Origin: Hydrogenophaga sp.
GTDB lineage: Bacteria; Pseudomonadota; Gammaproteobacteria; Burkholderiales; Burkholderiaceae_C
Assembly: GCA_025458415.1 (NCBI GenBank)
Contig: JALOSN010000001.1
Span: 1-39,853 of the forward strand
Reading direction: 5' to 3'
Length of the DNA stretch: 39,853 nt
Positions within the stretch are counted from its first letter, which is position 1; every line of letters starts with the position of its first letter. Under the pieces are notes generated by a model, which saw only the letters and a program-made list of their open reading frames with translations, did no database searches and had not been told where the DNA came from. The position numbers were made by a program, and so were the translations under genes. This document shows, piece after piece, positions 13,964 to 22,298 of this stretch.

Positions 13964-14767
13964 ATGGGTACGGTGTCTGGCTGGCTCGGCTCACACCTGG
14001 CCAGCTACCTCTCCGCAGAGGTTCACCAGCACGGCAGCGCGCCACCTACCAGCGCCGAGCGACTACGTACCTCGTTGATGCCCGGGGATGTGCTGCTGGT
14101 GGAAGGCCACAGCCGATTCAGCACCGCCATCAAGTACCTGACCCAGTCCACCTGGTCTCATGCGTCCCTGTACGTGGGTACTGAGGCACTGGCCACCAAA
14201 CGTGCTGCACCCGATCATTGCTTCGTGGAAGCCGACGTCTCGGATGGCGTGCGCAGTGTGCCTGCCGAGATTTACGAGGGGTACCACACCCGCATCTGTC
14301 GCCCGGTCGGGTTGAGTGCGGACGAGATCAGGCAAGTGGTCAGGTATGCGGTCGCTCGCCTTGGTCACCAATACGACTTGCGCAATGTGTGGGATCTGGC
14401 CCGCTACCTGCTGCCAACGCCGCCAGTGCCATCGCGCTTTCGGCGGCGCATGCTGTCCCTGGGCAGCGGGGACCCGACGCGAGCCATTTGCTCCACCTTG
14501 ATCGCCCAGGCGTTCCAGTCGATCCGCTATCCCATCTTGCCGATGATCAGCTCCATCAGCCGCGATTGCCCGGAATGTCCCGGCTGCGTGGAAGAAATCC
14601 TGCGGGTGCGTCATCACAGTCTTTTCGCTCCAAGAGACTTCGACGTGTCACCGTACTTTGCGGTGGTCAAGCCGACCCTGTCGGAGGGTTTTGACTTTCA
14701 CAGCCTTCGATGGCAGTCCGACGCCGAAGAGCCTTTGACGCGCAGTACTCTGATGACCAGTCCATGA
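13964..14767 (+). CDS. YiiX-like permuted papain-fold cysteine hydrolase
   Basis: A 267-residue protein with the permuted NlpC/P60 pattern of YiiX/YaeF: MPGDVLLVEGHSRFSTAIKY, then the catalytic-type His in STWSHASLYVG, a central GHQYDLRNVWDLARYLLP, and the catalytic-type Cys in RAICSTLIAQAFQ. A small Cys pair (DCPECPGC) lies near the C-terminus. GGGAG precedes the ATG at 13964, only 25 bases after the doxX stop, so it is probably the fifth gene of the bufferin transcript. Members cleave amide bonds in lipids or peptides; the substrate here is unknown. No signal peptide is obvious, so it would act in the cytoplasm unless exported by another route. Confidence 0.78.
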   Translation: MGTVSGWLGSHLASYLSAEVHQHGSAPPTSAERLRTSLMPGDVLLVEGHSRFSTAIKYLTQSTWSHASLYVGTEALATKRAAPDHCFVEADVSDGVRSVPAEIYEGYHTRICRPVGLSADEIRQVVRYAVARLGHQYDLRNVWDLARYLLPTPPVPSRFRRRMLSLGSGDPTRAICSTLIAQAFQSIRYPILPMISSISRDCPECPGCVEEILRVRHHSLFAPRDFDVSPYFAVVKPTLSEGFDFHSLRWQSDAEEPLTRSTLMTSP

Positions 14768-14840
14768 GCCAAGTCCACAGCAATGCTGGGGCGTATCTGG
14801 TGAGACTGTTCGCGGTTTGCCGATCAACATCTCCAGATGG

Positions 14841-15254
14841 TCAGGCTTGTCCGTCCCGGATCGATGCGATCAACGGGCAACGCACGCGTCCACGTGTCGA
14901 TCCGCAACGCGCCACCAGGTCGGCCAGCACCTGCTCGATGCGCTGCAGGTCTGACAATCGGGCTCTCACATCGGCCAGTTTGCGCTGCCCTCGTTCACGC
15001 GCCTCGCGACATTGCGATCCATCTTCCAGCGTGAGCAGGTCTGCCACTTCATCCAGGCTGAACCCAAGGCGTTGCGCAGATTTGATGAAGCGCAACCGAG
15101 CCAGATCAACGTCGTTGTACCGCCTGACACCACCCGGTGGTCGTCCAGGTTCAGGCATCAGGCCCTTGCGTTGATAAAAGCGGATGGTCTCCAGGTTGAC
15201 CCCGGCCACCCTGGCCATCGCGCCGATGGTGAGATTCTCAAACACGGTGCTCAT
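14841..15254 (-). CDS. merR: MerR, mercury-responsive regulator
   Basis: A 137-residue MerR with the winged-helix DNA-binding domain at the start (LTIGAMARVAGVNLETIRFY, then RKGLMPEP). The three mercury ligands fall at Cys82, Cys117 and Cys126, exactly the numbers known for Tn501 MerR, in GSQCREA, VARCGST and RVRCPLIAS. It is divergent from merTPA and should bind the dyad between -35 and -10 of the merT promoter, repressing without Hg(II) and activating with it. Function is essentially certain by residue conservation. Confidence 0.97.
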   Translation of the reverse strand: MSTVFENLTIGAMARVAGVNLETIRFYQRKGLMPEPGRPPGGVRRYNDVDLARLRFIKSAQRLGFSLDEVADLLTLEDGSQCREARERGQRKLADVRARLSDLQRIEQVLADLVARCGSTRGRVRCPLIASIRDGQA

Positions 15255-15259
15255 AACGC

Positions 15260-15290
15260 TTGACTCCGTACATGACTACGGACTTAAGCT
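15260..15290 (+). promoter_or_regulatory. merT promoter with MerR operator
   Basis: TTGACT (15260-15265), a 19-base spacer and TAAGCT (15285-15290). The over-long spacer holds the dyad CCGTA-CATGAC-TACGG (15266-15281). This matches the classical mer operator/promoter, where MerR-Hg untwists the DNA to align the boxes. It lies between the divergent merR and merT genes. Confidence 0.92.
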
Positions 15291-15324
15291 TAAGCCATTG
15301 CACGGGCATTCACAGGACAGACAC

Positions 15325-15675
15325 ATGACAGAAAACCAAAAAGGGGGTGGCGCCCTTGCCGCCGGTGGGCTTGCTGCGCTTCTCGCCTCAACCTGCTGTC
15401 TGGGCCCGCTGGTTCTGATCACACTGGGCTTCAGTGGAGCCTGGATTGGCAATCTGACCGTGCTGGAGCCTTACCGGCCGCTCTTCATCGGTGCAGCGCT
15501 GGTGGCGCTGTACTTCGCCTGGCAACGCATTTACCGACAAGAACAAGCCTGCAAGCCCGGGGATGTATGCGCCATTCCTCAAGTGCGTGGCACCTACAAG
15601 CTCATCTTCTGGATCGTGGCCGCGCTGGTGCTGGTGGCGCTTGCCTTCCCCTATGTCCTTCCCTTGTTGTACTGA
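15325..15675 (+). CDS. merT: MerT, mercuric ion transporter
   Basis: A 116-residue inner-membrane protein with three helices, the standard MerT size. The vicinal Cys pair lies in the first helix (LLASTCCLGPLVLITLGF) and the second Cys pair in the loop QACKPGDVCA. It takes Hg(II) from MerP and passes it to MerA in the cytoplasm. I chose the ATG at 15325, the normal N-terminus MTENQKGGG; the frame stays open further upstream through the promoter. It is first in merT-merP-merA, 12 bases before merP. Confidence 0.97.
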   Translation: MTENQKGGGALAAGGLAALLASTCCLGPLVLITLGFSGAWIGNLTVLEPYRPLFIGAALVALYFAWQRIYRQEQACKPGDVCAIPQVRGTYKLIFWIVAALVLVALAFPYVLPLLY

Positions 15676-15687
15676 CCGGAGATCCCC

Positions 15688-15987
15688 ATGAAAACCTTGG
15701 TTTCTGCGCCAACCAAAAAGCTGTTTGCAACCCTCGCTCTCGCCACCCTCATGGCTCCTGTGTGGGCTGCCACTCAGACCGTCACGCTGGCGGTGCCAGG
15801 CATGACTTGCGCCGCTTGCCCGATTACCGTCAAGATGGCCCTCACCAAAGTGGTTGGGGTGCAGGATGTCAAGGTCAGCTATGAAAAATTGACGGCCGTC
15901 GTCACCTTTGACAATGCCAAGACCAGCCTGCAGAAGCTGACCAAAGCGACCGAAGACGCGGGCTATCCGTCATCCGTAAAGAACTGA
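15688..15987 (+). CDS. merP: MerP, periplasmic mercury-binding protein
   Basis: A 99-residue protein with a signal peptide ending near APVWAATQ (about residue 28) and one heavy-metal-associated domain with the ligand loop GMTCAACP. It binds Hg(II) in the periplasm and hands it to MerT. Length and motif are standard. Only two bases separate its stop from merA. Confidence 0.97.
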   Translation: MKTLVSAPTKKLFATLALATLMAPVWAATQTVTLAVPGMTCAACPITVKMALTKVVGVQDVKVSYEKLTAVVTFDNAKTSLQKLTKATEDAGYPSSVKN

Positions 15988-15989
15988 TC

Positions 15990-17501
15990 ATGAAAGACCC
16001 AAGAACCCTGCTGAAGGCCGGCAGTGTCGGCACGGTTCTCGAAGGCTCGATCCGGGTTGGTGATTTCAAAAGTGATGCGGCAGGTCGTGATGCACTTGAA
16101 GGGGCCGGTTTGCACATTGCCGTGATCGGCAGTGGCAGTGCGGCGATGGCGTCAGCGCTCAAGGCGGCGGAAAAAGGTGCGAAGGTCACGCTGATCGAGC
16201 GCGGCATCATCGGTGGTACCTGCGTCAACATCGGCTGCGTACCGTCCAAGATCATGATCCGAGCGGCGCACATCGCCCATTTGCGCCGAGAAAGTGCGTT
16301 CGACGGCGGTATTGCAGCGACTGTGCCGACGATTGACCGCCGCAAACTACTGGCCCAGCAGCAAGCCCGCGTCGATGAACTGCGCCACGCCAAGTACGAA
16401 GGCATTCTGGATGGTGTTCCGTCCATCACCGTGCTGCACGGGGAAGCACGCTTCAAAGACGGCCAATGTCTGACCGTACGACGGGACAGTGGCGACGAGC
16501 GCGTGGTGAACTTCGACCGTTGCCTGGTCGCCACCGGTGCCAGCCCGGCCGTGCCGCCGATCCCCGGCTTGAAAGACACGCCGTACTGGACATCCACCGA
16601 TGCCCTGGTCAGCGACACCACTCCCGAACGCCTGGCCGTGATCGGATCGTCGGTGATCGCGCTGGAACTGGCGCAAGCCTTTGCCCGGCTGGGCAGCCAG
16701 GTCACGATCCTGGCGCGCAGCACGCTGTTCTTCCGCGAAGACCCGGCCATCGGCGAAGCCATTACGGCCGCATTCCGGGCCGAAGGCATCAAGGTGCAGG
16801 AGCACACACAAGCCCGCCAGATTGCCCATGTTGACGGCGAATTCGTGCTGACCACGGTGCATGGTGAAGTGCGCGCCGACCAGCTGCTGGTCGCTACCGG
16901 CCGCACACCGAACACACGCAGCCTTGCGCTGGAAGCGGCGGGGATCGCTGTAAACGCGCAGGGGGCCATCGTCATCGACCAAGGCATGCGCACCAGTACG
17001 CCCCACATTTATGCCGCCGGCGACTGCACCGACCAGCCGCAATTCGTCTATGTGGCCGCTGCCGCCGGCACCCGCGCGGCCATCAACATGACTGGCGGGA
17101 ACGAAAGCCTCGACCTGTCCGTGATGCCAGCGGTGGTGTTCACCGATCCGCAGGTCGCCACCGTGGGTTACACCGAGGCGGTCGCGAATCGCGACGGGAT
17201 CGAGACCGACAGCCGCACGTTGTCCTTGGACAACGTACCGCGTGCGCTCGCGAACTTCGACACGCAGGGGTTCATCAAACTGGTCATTGAAAAGGCAAGC
17301 GGACGGCTCATCGGCGTGCAGACAGTGGCGCCGGAAGCGGGTGAACTGATTCAGACGGCGGTGCTCGCGATCCGCAACCGCATGACCGTGCAGGAACTGG
17401 CAGATCAGTTGTTCCCTTATCTGACAATGGTCGAAGGACTGAAGCTGGCGGCTCAGACCTTCAGCAAGGACGTGCGGCGACTTTCGTGTTGCGCGGGCTG
17501 A
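15990..17501 (+). CDS. merA: MerA, mercuric reductase without N-terminal HMA domain
   Basis: A 503-residue flavoprotein that reduces Hg(II) to volatile Hg(0) with NADPH. FAD-binding HIAVIGSGSAAMASALKA is followed by the redox pair in GGTCVNIGCVPSKIM; a second dinucleotide site is at RLAVIGSSVIALELAQAF; and the C-terminal Cys pair that receives mercury is in RLSCCAG. Tn501 MerA is 561 residues with an N-terminal HMA domain (NMerA). Here about 40 residues without any CxxC precede the FAD site, so NMerA is absent; I see no HMA sequence in other frames, because merP directly precedes. Such short MerA forms are known and active. Confidence 0.96.
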   Translation: MKDPRTLLKAGSVGTVLEGSIRVGDFKSDAAGRDALEGAGLHIAVIGSGSAAMASALKAAEKGAKVTLIERGIIGGTCVNIGCVPSKIMIRAAHIAHLRRESAFDGGIAATVPTIDRRKLLAQQQARVDELRHAKYEGILDGVPSITVLHGEARFKDGQCLTVRRDSGDERVVNFDRCLVATGASPAVPPIPGLKDTPYWTSTDALVSDTTPERLAVIGSSVIALELAQAFARLGSQVTILARSTLFFREDPAIGEAITAAFRAEGIKVQEHTQARQIAHVDGEFVLTTVHGEVRADQLLVATGRTPNTRSLALEAAGIAVNAQGAIVIDQGMRTSTPHIYAAGDCTDQPQFVYVAAAAGTRAAINMTGGNESLDLSVMPAVVFTDPQVATVGYTEAVANRDGIETDSRTLSLDNVPRALANFDTQGFIKLVIEKASGRLIGVQTVAPEAGELIQTAVLAIRNRMTVQELADQLFPYLTMVEGLKLAAQTFSKDVRRLSCCAG

Positions 17502-17702
17502 CGCCAATAGCGCTTTGGTAGTCTTCTTCAGGAAGGCCCGCCTCGGCAAAGTCTCCTCCGACTTCTACGCACCCCATACTGAGCGCACCTTGGCTGTGCA
17601 AGCCGTTATTACCTTGTGGTGTCATTCGACGCAATCACAAGCGAAAAGCCTGGTTTGTAAAGCCGCCCTTCCCGCAGAGCACCATCCTCAACCGACCATC
17701 GC

Positions 17703-19988
17703 ATGCAAGCCCCAGAACAACCCATCCTGCGCGACTTGGTCCTTGTTGGTGGTGGGCACAGCCATGTGGTCGCGCTGCGCATGCTGGCCATGCAGCCTGA
17801 ACCCGGCCTGCGCATCACCCTCATCTGCAGCGACATCGAAACGCCCTACTCCGGCATGCTGCCTGGCTACATCTCGGGCCACTACAGCTTTGACGATGTG
17901 CACATCGACCTGGCCCGTCTGGCGTCGTTTACCGGCGCGCGCTTCATCCAGGGCGAAGTTACCGGACTGGACCGGACCAACCAGCGCGTGCTGGTGCGCG
18001 ACAGACCCTCGGTTCCCTACGACCTGCTGTCCATCAACACCGGCTCCACGCCCAATGTGCGTCTGGTCAAAGGCGCGCAGGCGCACACAGTACCGGTCAA
18101 ACCGATTGCGCAGTTCAACCAGCGCTGGCTGCGCCTGCTGGGGCGCGTGCGTGAACTGAAAAGTCGCTTCACCATAGCGGTGGTGGGTGGTGGCGCAGGG
18201 GGTGTGGAATTGGTGCTGTCCATGCAGTACCGGCTGCGCAAGGAATTGCAGAAACTGGGCCGCAGCCCCGATCTGCTGCACTTCGTTTTGATCACCGCCG
18301 ACAACAGCATTCTGCCAACGCACAACCCCTCGGTGCGCGAGCGCTTCCTACGGGTTCTGCAGGTGCGCCATGTGTCGGTACACACGCGCGCCAAGGTCTC
18401 CGAGGTTTCACCCGGCTGCCTGCACACGCAGGACGATCGCGCCTTCGACGCCGACGAAACCCTTTGGGTCACGCAGGCCAGTGGTCCGGCGTGGCTTCAA
18501 TCCACGGGCCTGGCACTGGACCAGCAAGGATTCATCCAGGTGAATGAACAGCTGCAGTCATTGAATGACCCCAAGGTCTTTGCTGCGGGCGACGTGGCTT
18601 CGTTTACGGCACGTCCGCTGGAAAAAGCCGGCGTGTTCGCTGTGCGCATGGGCGCGCCACTGGCAAAGAACCTGCGTCTGCAGTTGCGTGGCCAGCCGTT
18701 GGTGGCTTACAGGCCGCAACGCAGCTGGCTGGCACTGATCTCCACCGGAGACCGCTACGCCGTGGCCTCACGTGGTCGTCTGGGTTTCGCCGGCGCCTGG
18801 GTCTGGACCTGGAAAGACTGGATCGACCGCCGTTTCATGCGCAAATTCACCGAGCTGCCCGCGATGACACCCGGTGCGGCGTCAACGGCAGCGCCCACCA
18901 GCGGCCTGGCGTTGAGCGCCGAAGAATCGCGCCAGGCCATATCAGCCATTGCCATGCGATGCGGCGGCTGCGGCGCCAAGGTGGGTGCCAGCATCCTGAC
19001 GCGCGCACTGGGCCACCTGCAACCGGTGGAGCGCGACGACGTGCTGATCGGCCTGCATTCGCCCGACGACGCTGCCGTGGTGCGCGTGCCACCCGGTAAG
19101 GCCATGGTGCACACGGTGGATTTTTTTCGCAGTTTCATCGACGACCCTTACCTGTTCGGCCAGGTGGCGGCCAACCACGCGCTGGGCGACATCTTCGCCA
19201 TGGGGGCCGAGCCGCAGTCCGCCACCGCCATTGCCACCGTGCCGCCAGGCCTGGAGGCCAAGGTGGAAGACCTGCTGCTGCAGATGATGACGGGCGCGAT
19301 CGAAGTGCTCAATGCCGCGGGCTGTAGCCTGGTCGGCGGGCACACCGGCGAGGGCCGCGAGCTGGCATTGGGCTTTGCCATCAACGGCCTGATCGACGAA
19401 CGCATGGAAGGCTTGATGCGCAAGGGCGGCATGTTGCCGGGTGACGTGTTGCTGCTCACCAAACCCATGGGCACCGGCACCTTATTCGCTGCCCACGCAC
19501 AACACGCGGCCAAGGGGCGCTGGATCGACGCGGCGCTCAAATCCATGGTGGTGTCCAACCAGGCCGGTGCACAGATCTTGCGCGAACACGGCGCCACTGC
19601 CTGCACCGACCTGACAGGTTTCGGCCTGCTGGGCCATCTGGTGGAAATGACCCGCCCTTCGGGCGTGGACGCCGAACTTCAGCTGAGCGCCCTGCCCTTG
19701 CTCGATGGCGCAGTGGCCTGTGTGGAGGCCGGCATCGTAAGTTCATTGCAACCGGCCAATGTGCGGTTGCGCCGCGCCCTGCGTAACGCCGAAGACTTCG
19801 TGAAAGATCCGCGCTACCCGCTGTTGTTCGACCCGCAGACGGCGGGCGGCCTGCTGGCCAGCGTGCCCGCTGCCCTTGCGGCCGATTGCATCCGCGCGCT
19901 GAAGGCGGCGGGCTATGAGCAGACGGCCGCCATCGGGCGCATCAGCGGCGCTTCTGACGCGCTGGAGCCCTTGGTGCTCATTCCGTGA
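17703..19988 (+). CDS. selD: NDH-SelD fusion: flavoprotein plus selenophosphate synthase
   Basis: A 761-residue fusion. Residues 1-about 385 are an NADH-dehydrogenase-like flavoprotein with dinucleotide motifs LVLVGGGHSHVVAL (13-26) and AVVGGGAGGVELVLS (159-173) and the C-terminal FAD motif VFAAGDVAS (292-300). Residues about 405-761 are SelD, with the active-site region RCGGCGAKVG (419-428; Cys423 and Lys426 match E. coli Cys17 and Lys20), then the ATP-binding HSPDDAAVV and GGHTGEGREL and the C-terminal DPQTAGGLLASVP. SelD makes selenophosphate from selenide and ATP; the flavoprotein may supply reduced selenium. No selA, selB or selU lies in the window. The start at 17703 has no clear ribosome site. 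Confidence 0.93.
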   Translation: MQAPEQPILRDLVLVGGGHSHVVALRMLAMQPEPGLRITLICSDIETPYSGMLPGYISGHYSFDDVHIDLARLASFTGARFIQGEVTGLDRTNQRVLVRDRPSVPYDLLSINTGSTPNVRLVKGAQAHTVPVKPIAQFNQRWLRLLGRVRELKSRFTIAVVGGGAGGVELVLSMQYRLRKELQKLGRSPDLLHFVLITADNSILPTHNPSVRERFLRVLQVRHVSVHTRAKVSEVSPGCLHTQDDRAFDADETLWVTQASGPAWLQSTGLALDQQGFIQVNEQLQSLNDPKVFAAGDVASFTARPLEKAGVFAVRMGAPLAKNLRLQLRGQPLVAYRPQRSWLALISTGDRYAVASRGRLGFAGAWVWTWKDWIDRRFMRKFTELPAMTPGAASTAAPTSGLALSAEESRQAISAIAMRCGGCGAKVGASILTRALGHLQPVERDDVLIGLHSPDDAAVVRVPPGKAMVHTVDFFRSFIDDPYLFGQVAANHALGDIFAMGAEPQSATAIATVPPGLEAKVEDLLLQMMTGAIEVLNAAGCSLVGGHTGEGRELALGFAINGLIDERMEGLMRKGGMLPGDVLLLTKPMGTGTLFAAHAQHAAKGRWIDAALKSMVVSNQAGAQILREHGATACTDLTGFGLLGHLVEMTRPSGVDAELQLSALPLLDGAVACVEAGIVSSLQPANVRLRRALRNAEDFVKDPRYPLLFDPQTAGGLLASVPAALAADCIRALKAAGYEQTAAIGRISGASDALEPLVLIP

Positions 19989-20024
19989 AGAAGTGCCGCA
20001 ATCCAGTGTGTTTCGGAAACCAGC

Positions 20025-20052
20025 TGTAACCCACACAGGCCCGCCGGCGACT
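20025..20052 (+). promoter_or_regulatory. ECF (SigF-type) promoter before the TVP38 fusion
   Basis: TGTAACC, 16 bases, CGACT, fully intergenic and 60 bases before the ATG at 20112. The -35 box and spacer are the same as at the sigF and DUF547 promoters near 32.1-32.2 kb. It implies that the plus-strand operon 20112-24702 answers to the same ECF sigma factor, while selD just upstream has its own start signals. Confidence 0.62.
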
Positions 20053-20111
20053 GACGGGAAGGATTGGCAATAAAAGATTGCCAAGGCTTGAATCCACCCA
20101 CCCACGGCCCC

Positions 20112-22286
20112 ATGAAAAAAATCCTGATCATCCTAATCTTTGCGCTGATGGTCACTGCTTATTTCGGGCTTGGACTGGACCGGTATCTGACACTCGCCGC
20201 CGTGCAGGAGCGCCTGGGAGACTTCGAGGCCATTCGCACAGCGTCCCCCATCGCCACCGCACTCGGCTTCTTTGCTCTGTACGTGCTGGCCACCGCCTTG
20301 TCCCTTCCTGGCGCGGTAATTCTCACCCTGGCCGCTGGCGCCTTGTTCGGACTGGCCGCCGGCACCCTCATCGTCTCGTTTGCCTCCAGCTTAGGCGCCA
20401 CACTGGCCTTTCTGGCCTCGCGATACCTGTTCCGCGACAGCGTGCAGGCGCGCTTCGGCGACCGACTCAAGGCCATCAACGACGGCATTGCCAAAGACGG
20501 CGCGCTGTACCTGTTCACGCTGCGCCTGATCCCGGTCTTCCCGTTTTTTCTGGTCAACCTGCTCATGGGCCTGACCCCGATTCGCACCGGCACCTACTAC
20601 TGGGTCAGCCAGTTGGGCATGCTTGCGGGCACCCTGGTCTACGTGAACGCCGGAACCCAGCTGGCACAGCTCTCCAGTCTCTCGGGCATTTTGTCGCCGG
20701 GCTTGCTGCTGTCTTTTGTTCTTCTGGGCATCTTCCCCATGGTGGCCAAATCCGTCGTCGGATTCATTCAACGCCGGCGCGTCTACGCCAAGTGGCAGCG
20801 CCCCAAGTCCTTCGATCGCAATCTGGTCGTGATCGGTGGCGGTGCTGCGGGACTGGTCACTTCCTACATCGCTGCGGCCGTCAAGGCCAAGGTCACGCTG
20901 GTTGAGGCGCACAAGATGGGAGGCGACTGCCTGAACTATGGTTGTGTGCCCAGCAAGGCGCTGATCAAGTCGGCCAAGCTCGCTACCCAGATGCGCCGTG
21001 CCGACCACTACGGCCTGGAGGCTGCAACGCCCGCTTTCAGTTTCCGGCAGGTGATGGCGCGGGTCCACCGCGTCATCAGCGAGATCGCGCCACACGACAG
21101 CGTCGAGCGCTATACCGAACTGGGTGTGGAAGTGCTGCAGGGCCGGGCCCGAATTGTGGATCCCTGGACCGTTGAAATCACGCTCAACGACGGCGGCACC
21201 GGGCCGAACGACTCGCCGAAGGTCGTGCGCCTGACCACCCGCAGCATCGTCATTGCTGCTGGTGCCAGGCCGTTTGTTCCGCCTCTGCCCGGACTGGACG
21301 ACGTGGGCTACGTCACCAGCGACACGCTCTGGGATGAGTTCGCAAAGCTCGATGCGCCACCTTCAAGCATGGTGGTGCTGGGCGGCGGTCCCATTGGTTG
21401 CGAACTGGCGCAAAGTTTTGCGCGCCTGGGCTCTCAGGTCACGCAGGTGGAAATGGCCCCGCGCATCATGATCCGGGAAGACCAAGAAGTATCGGACCTT
21501 GCCCGTGATTCGCTGCAACGCGACGGTGTGGCGGTGCTCACCGGACACAAGGCGCTGCGTTGCGAACTCGAAGGGGAACGCAAGTTCATCGTGGTGGAGC
21601 ACCAGGGCCAGGAGCAGCGCATCGAGTTCGACACCTTGCTTTGCGCGGTCGGGCGCGTAGCTCGGTTGCAGGGGTACGGACTGGAAGAACTCGGCATACC
21701 GACCGAGCGCACGGTGGTGGTCAACGAATACCTGGAAACGCTGTACCCCAATATCTTTGCTGCAGGTGATGTGGCCGGGCCATTCCAGTTCACCCACACC
21801 GCAGGTCACCAGGCCTGGTACGCTGCAGTCAATGCCCTGTTCGGCAGCTTCAAGAAGTTCAAGGTCGACTATTCGGTGATCCCCTGGGCGACATTCATCG
21901 AACCAGAAGTCGCGCGCGTGGGACTGAACGAGCAGGAAGCCAGGGAAAAGAACATCCCTTGCGAGGTCACGAAATACGGCATCGACGACCTGGACCGCGC
22001 CATCGCCGACGGGTCTGCACACGGCTTTGTCAAGGTGCTGACCGTGCCGGGCAAGGACCGCATCCTGGGCGTGACCATCGTCGGTGAACACGCGGGTGAC
22101 CTGCTGGCCGAGTTCGTGCTGGCAATGAAGCACGGTCTGGGCCTGAACAAGATCCTGGGCACCATCCACACCTACCCCACCCTGGCCGAGGCGAACAAGT
22201 ACGCGGCAGGTGAATGGAAACGTGCTCATGCGCCCCAGGGTGTGCTGGCCTGGCTGGGCCGCTACCACGCTTGGCGCCGAGGCTGA
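20112..22286 (+). CDS. TVP38/TMEM64 membrane domain fused to a disulfide oxidoreductase
   Basis: A 724-residue fusion. Residues 1-about 235 are a TVP38/DedA-like (VTT) membrane domain with GFFALYVLATALSLPGAVIL and the conserved LFTLRLIPVFPFFLVNLLMG. The rest is a pyridine-nucleotide disulfide oxidoreductase like MerA: NLVVIGGGAAGLVTSYIA, the redox-active pair in GGDCLNYGCVPSKALI, NAD site MVVLGGGPIGCELAQSFARL, and the dimerisation part with a single His-bearing GTIHTYPTLAEA. It has no MerA-type C-terminal Cys pair, so it is not a mercuric reductase. Start at 20112 (MKKILIILIF) is preferred. The fusion places an NAD(P)H-driven thiol enzyme on the membrane; the substrate is unknown. Confidence 0.9.
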   Translation: MKKILIILIFALMVTAYFGLGLDRYLTLAAVQERLGDFEAIRTASPIATALGFFALYVLATALSLPGAVILTLAAGALFGLAAGTLIVSFASSLGATLAFLASRYLFRDSVQARFGDRLKAINDGIAKDGALYLFTLRLIPVFPFFLVNLLMGLTPIRTGTYYWVSQLGMLAGTLVYVNAGTQLAQLSSLSGILSPGLLLSFVLLGIFPMVAKSVVGFIQRRRVYAKWQRPKSFDRNLVVIGGGAAGLVTSYIAAAVKAKVTLVEAHKMGGDCLNYGCVPSKALIKSAKLATQMRRADHYGLEAATPAFSFRQVMARVHRVISEIAPHDSVERYTELGVEVLQGRARIVDPWTVEITLNDGGTGPNDSPKVVRLTTRSIVIAAGARPFVPPLPGLDDVGYVTSDTLWDEFAKLDAPPSSMVVLGGGPIGCELAQSFARLGSQVTQVEMAPRIMIREDQEVSDLARDSLQRDGVAVLTGHKALRCELEGERKFIVVEHQGQEQRIEFDTLLCAVGRVARLQGYGLEELGIPTERTVVVNEYLETLYPNIFAAGDVAGPFQFTHTAGHQAWYAAVNALFGSFKKFKVDYSVIPWATFIEPEVARVGLNEQEAREKNIPCEVTKYGIDDLDRAIADGSAHGFVKVLTVPGKDRILGVTIVGEHAGDLLAEFVLAMKHGLGLNKILGTIHTYPTLAEANKYAAGEWKRAHAPQGVLAWLGRYHAWRRG

Positions 22287-22298
22287 CGGAGACACAAC

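Noticed and set aside
14768..17702. Transposon ends around the mer module
   Set aside because: I looked for Tn21/Tn501-type terminal repeats and transposase pieces on both sides and saw none.
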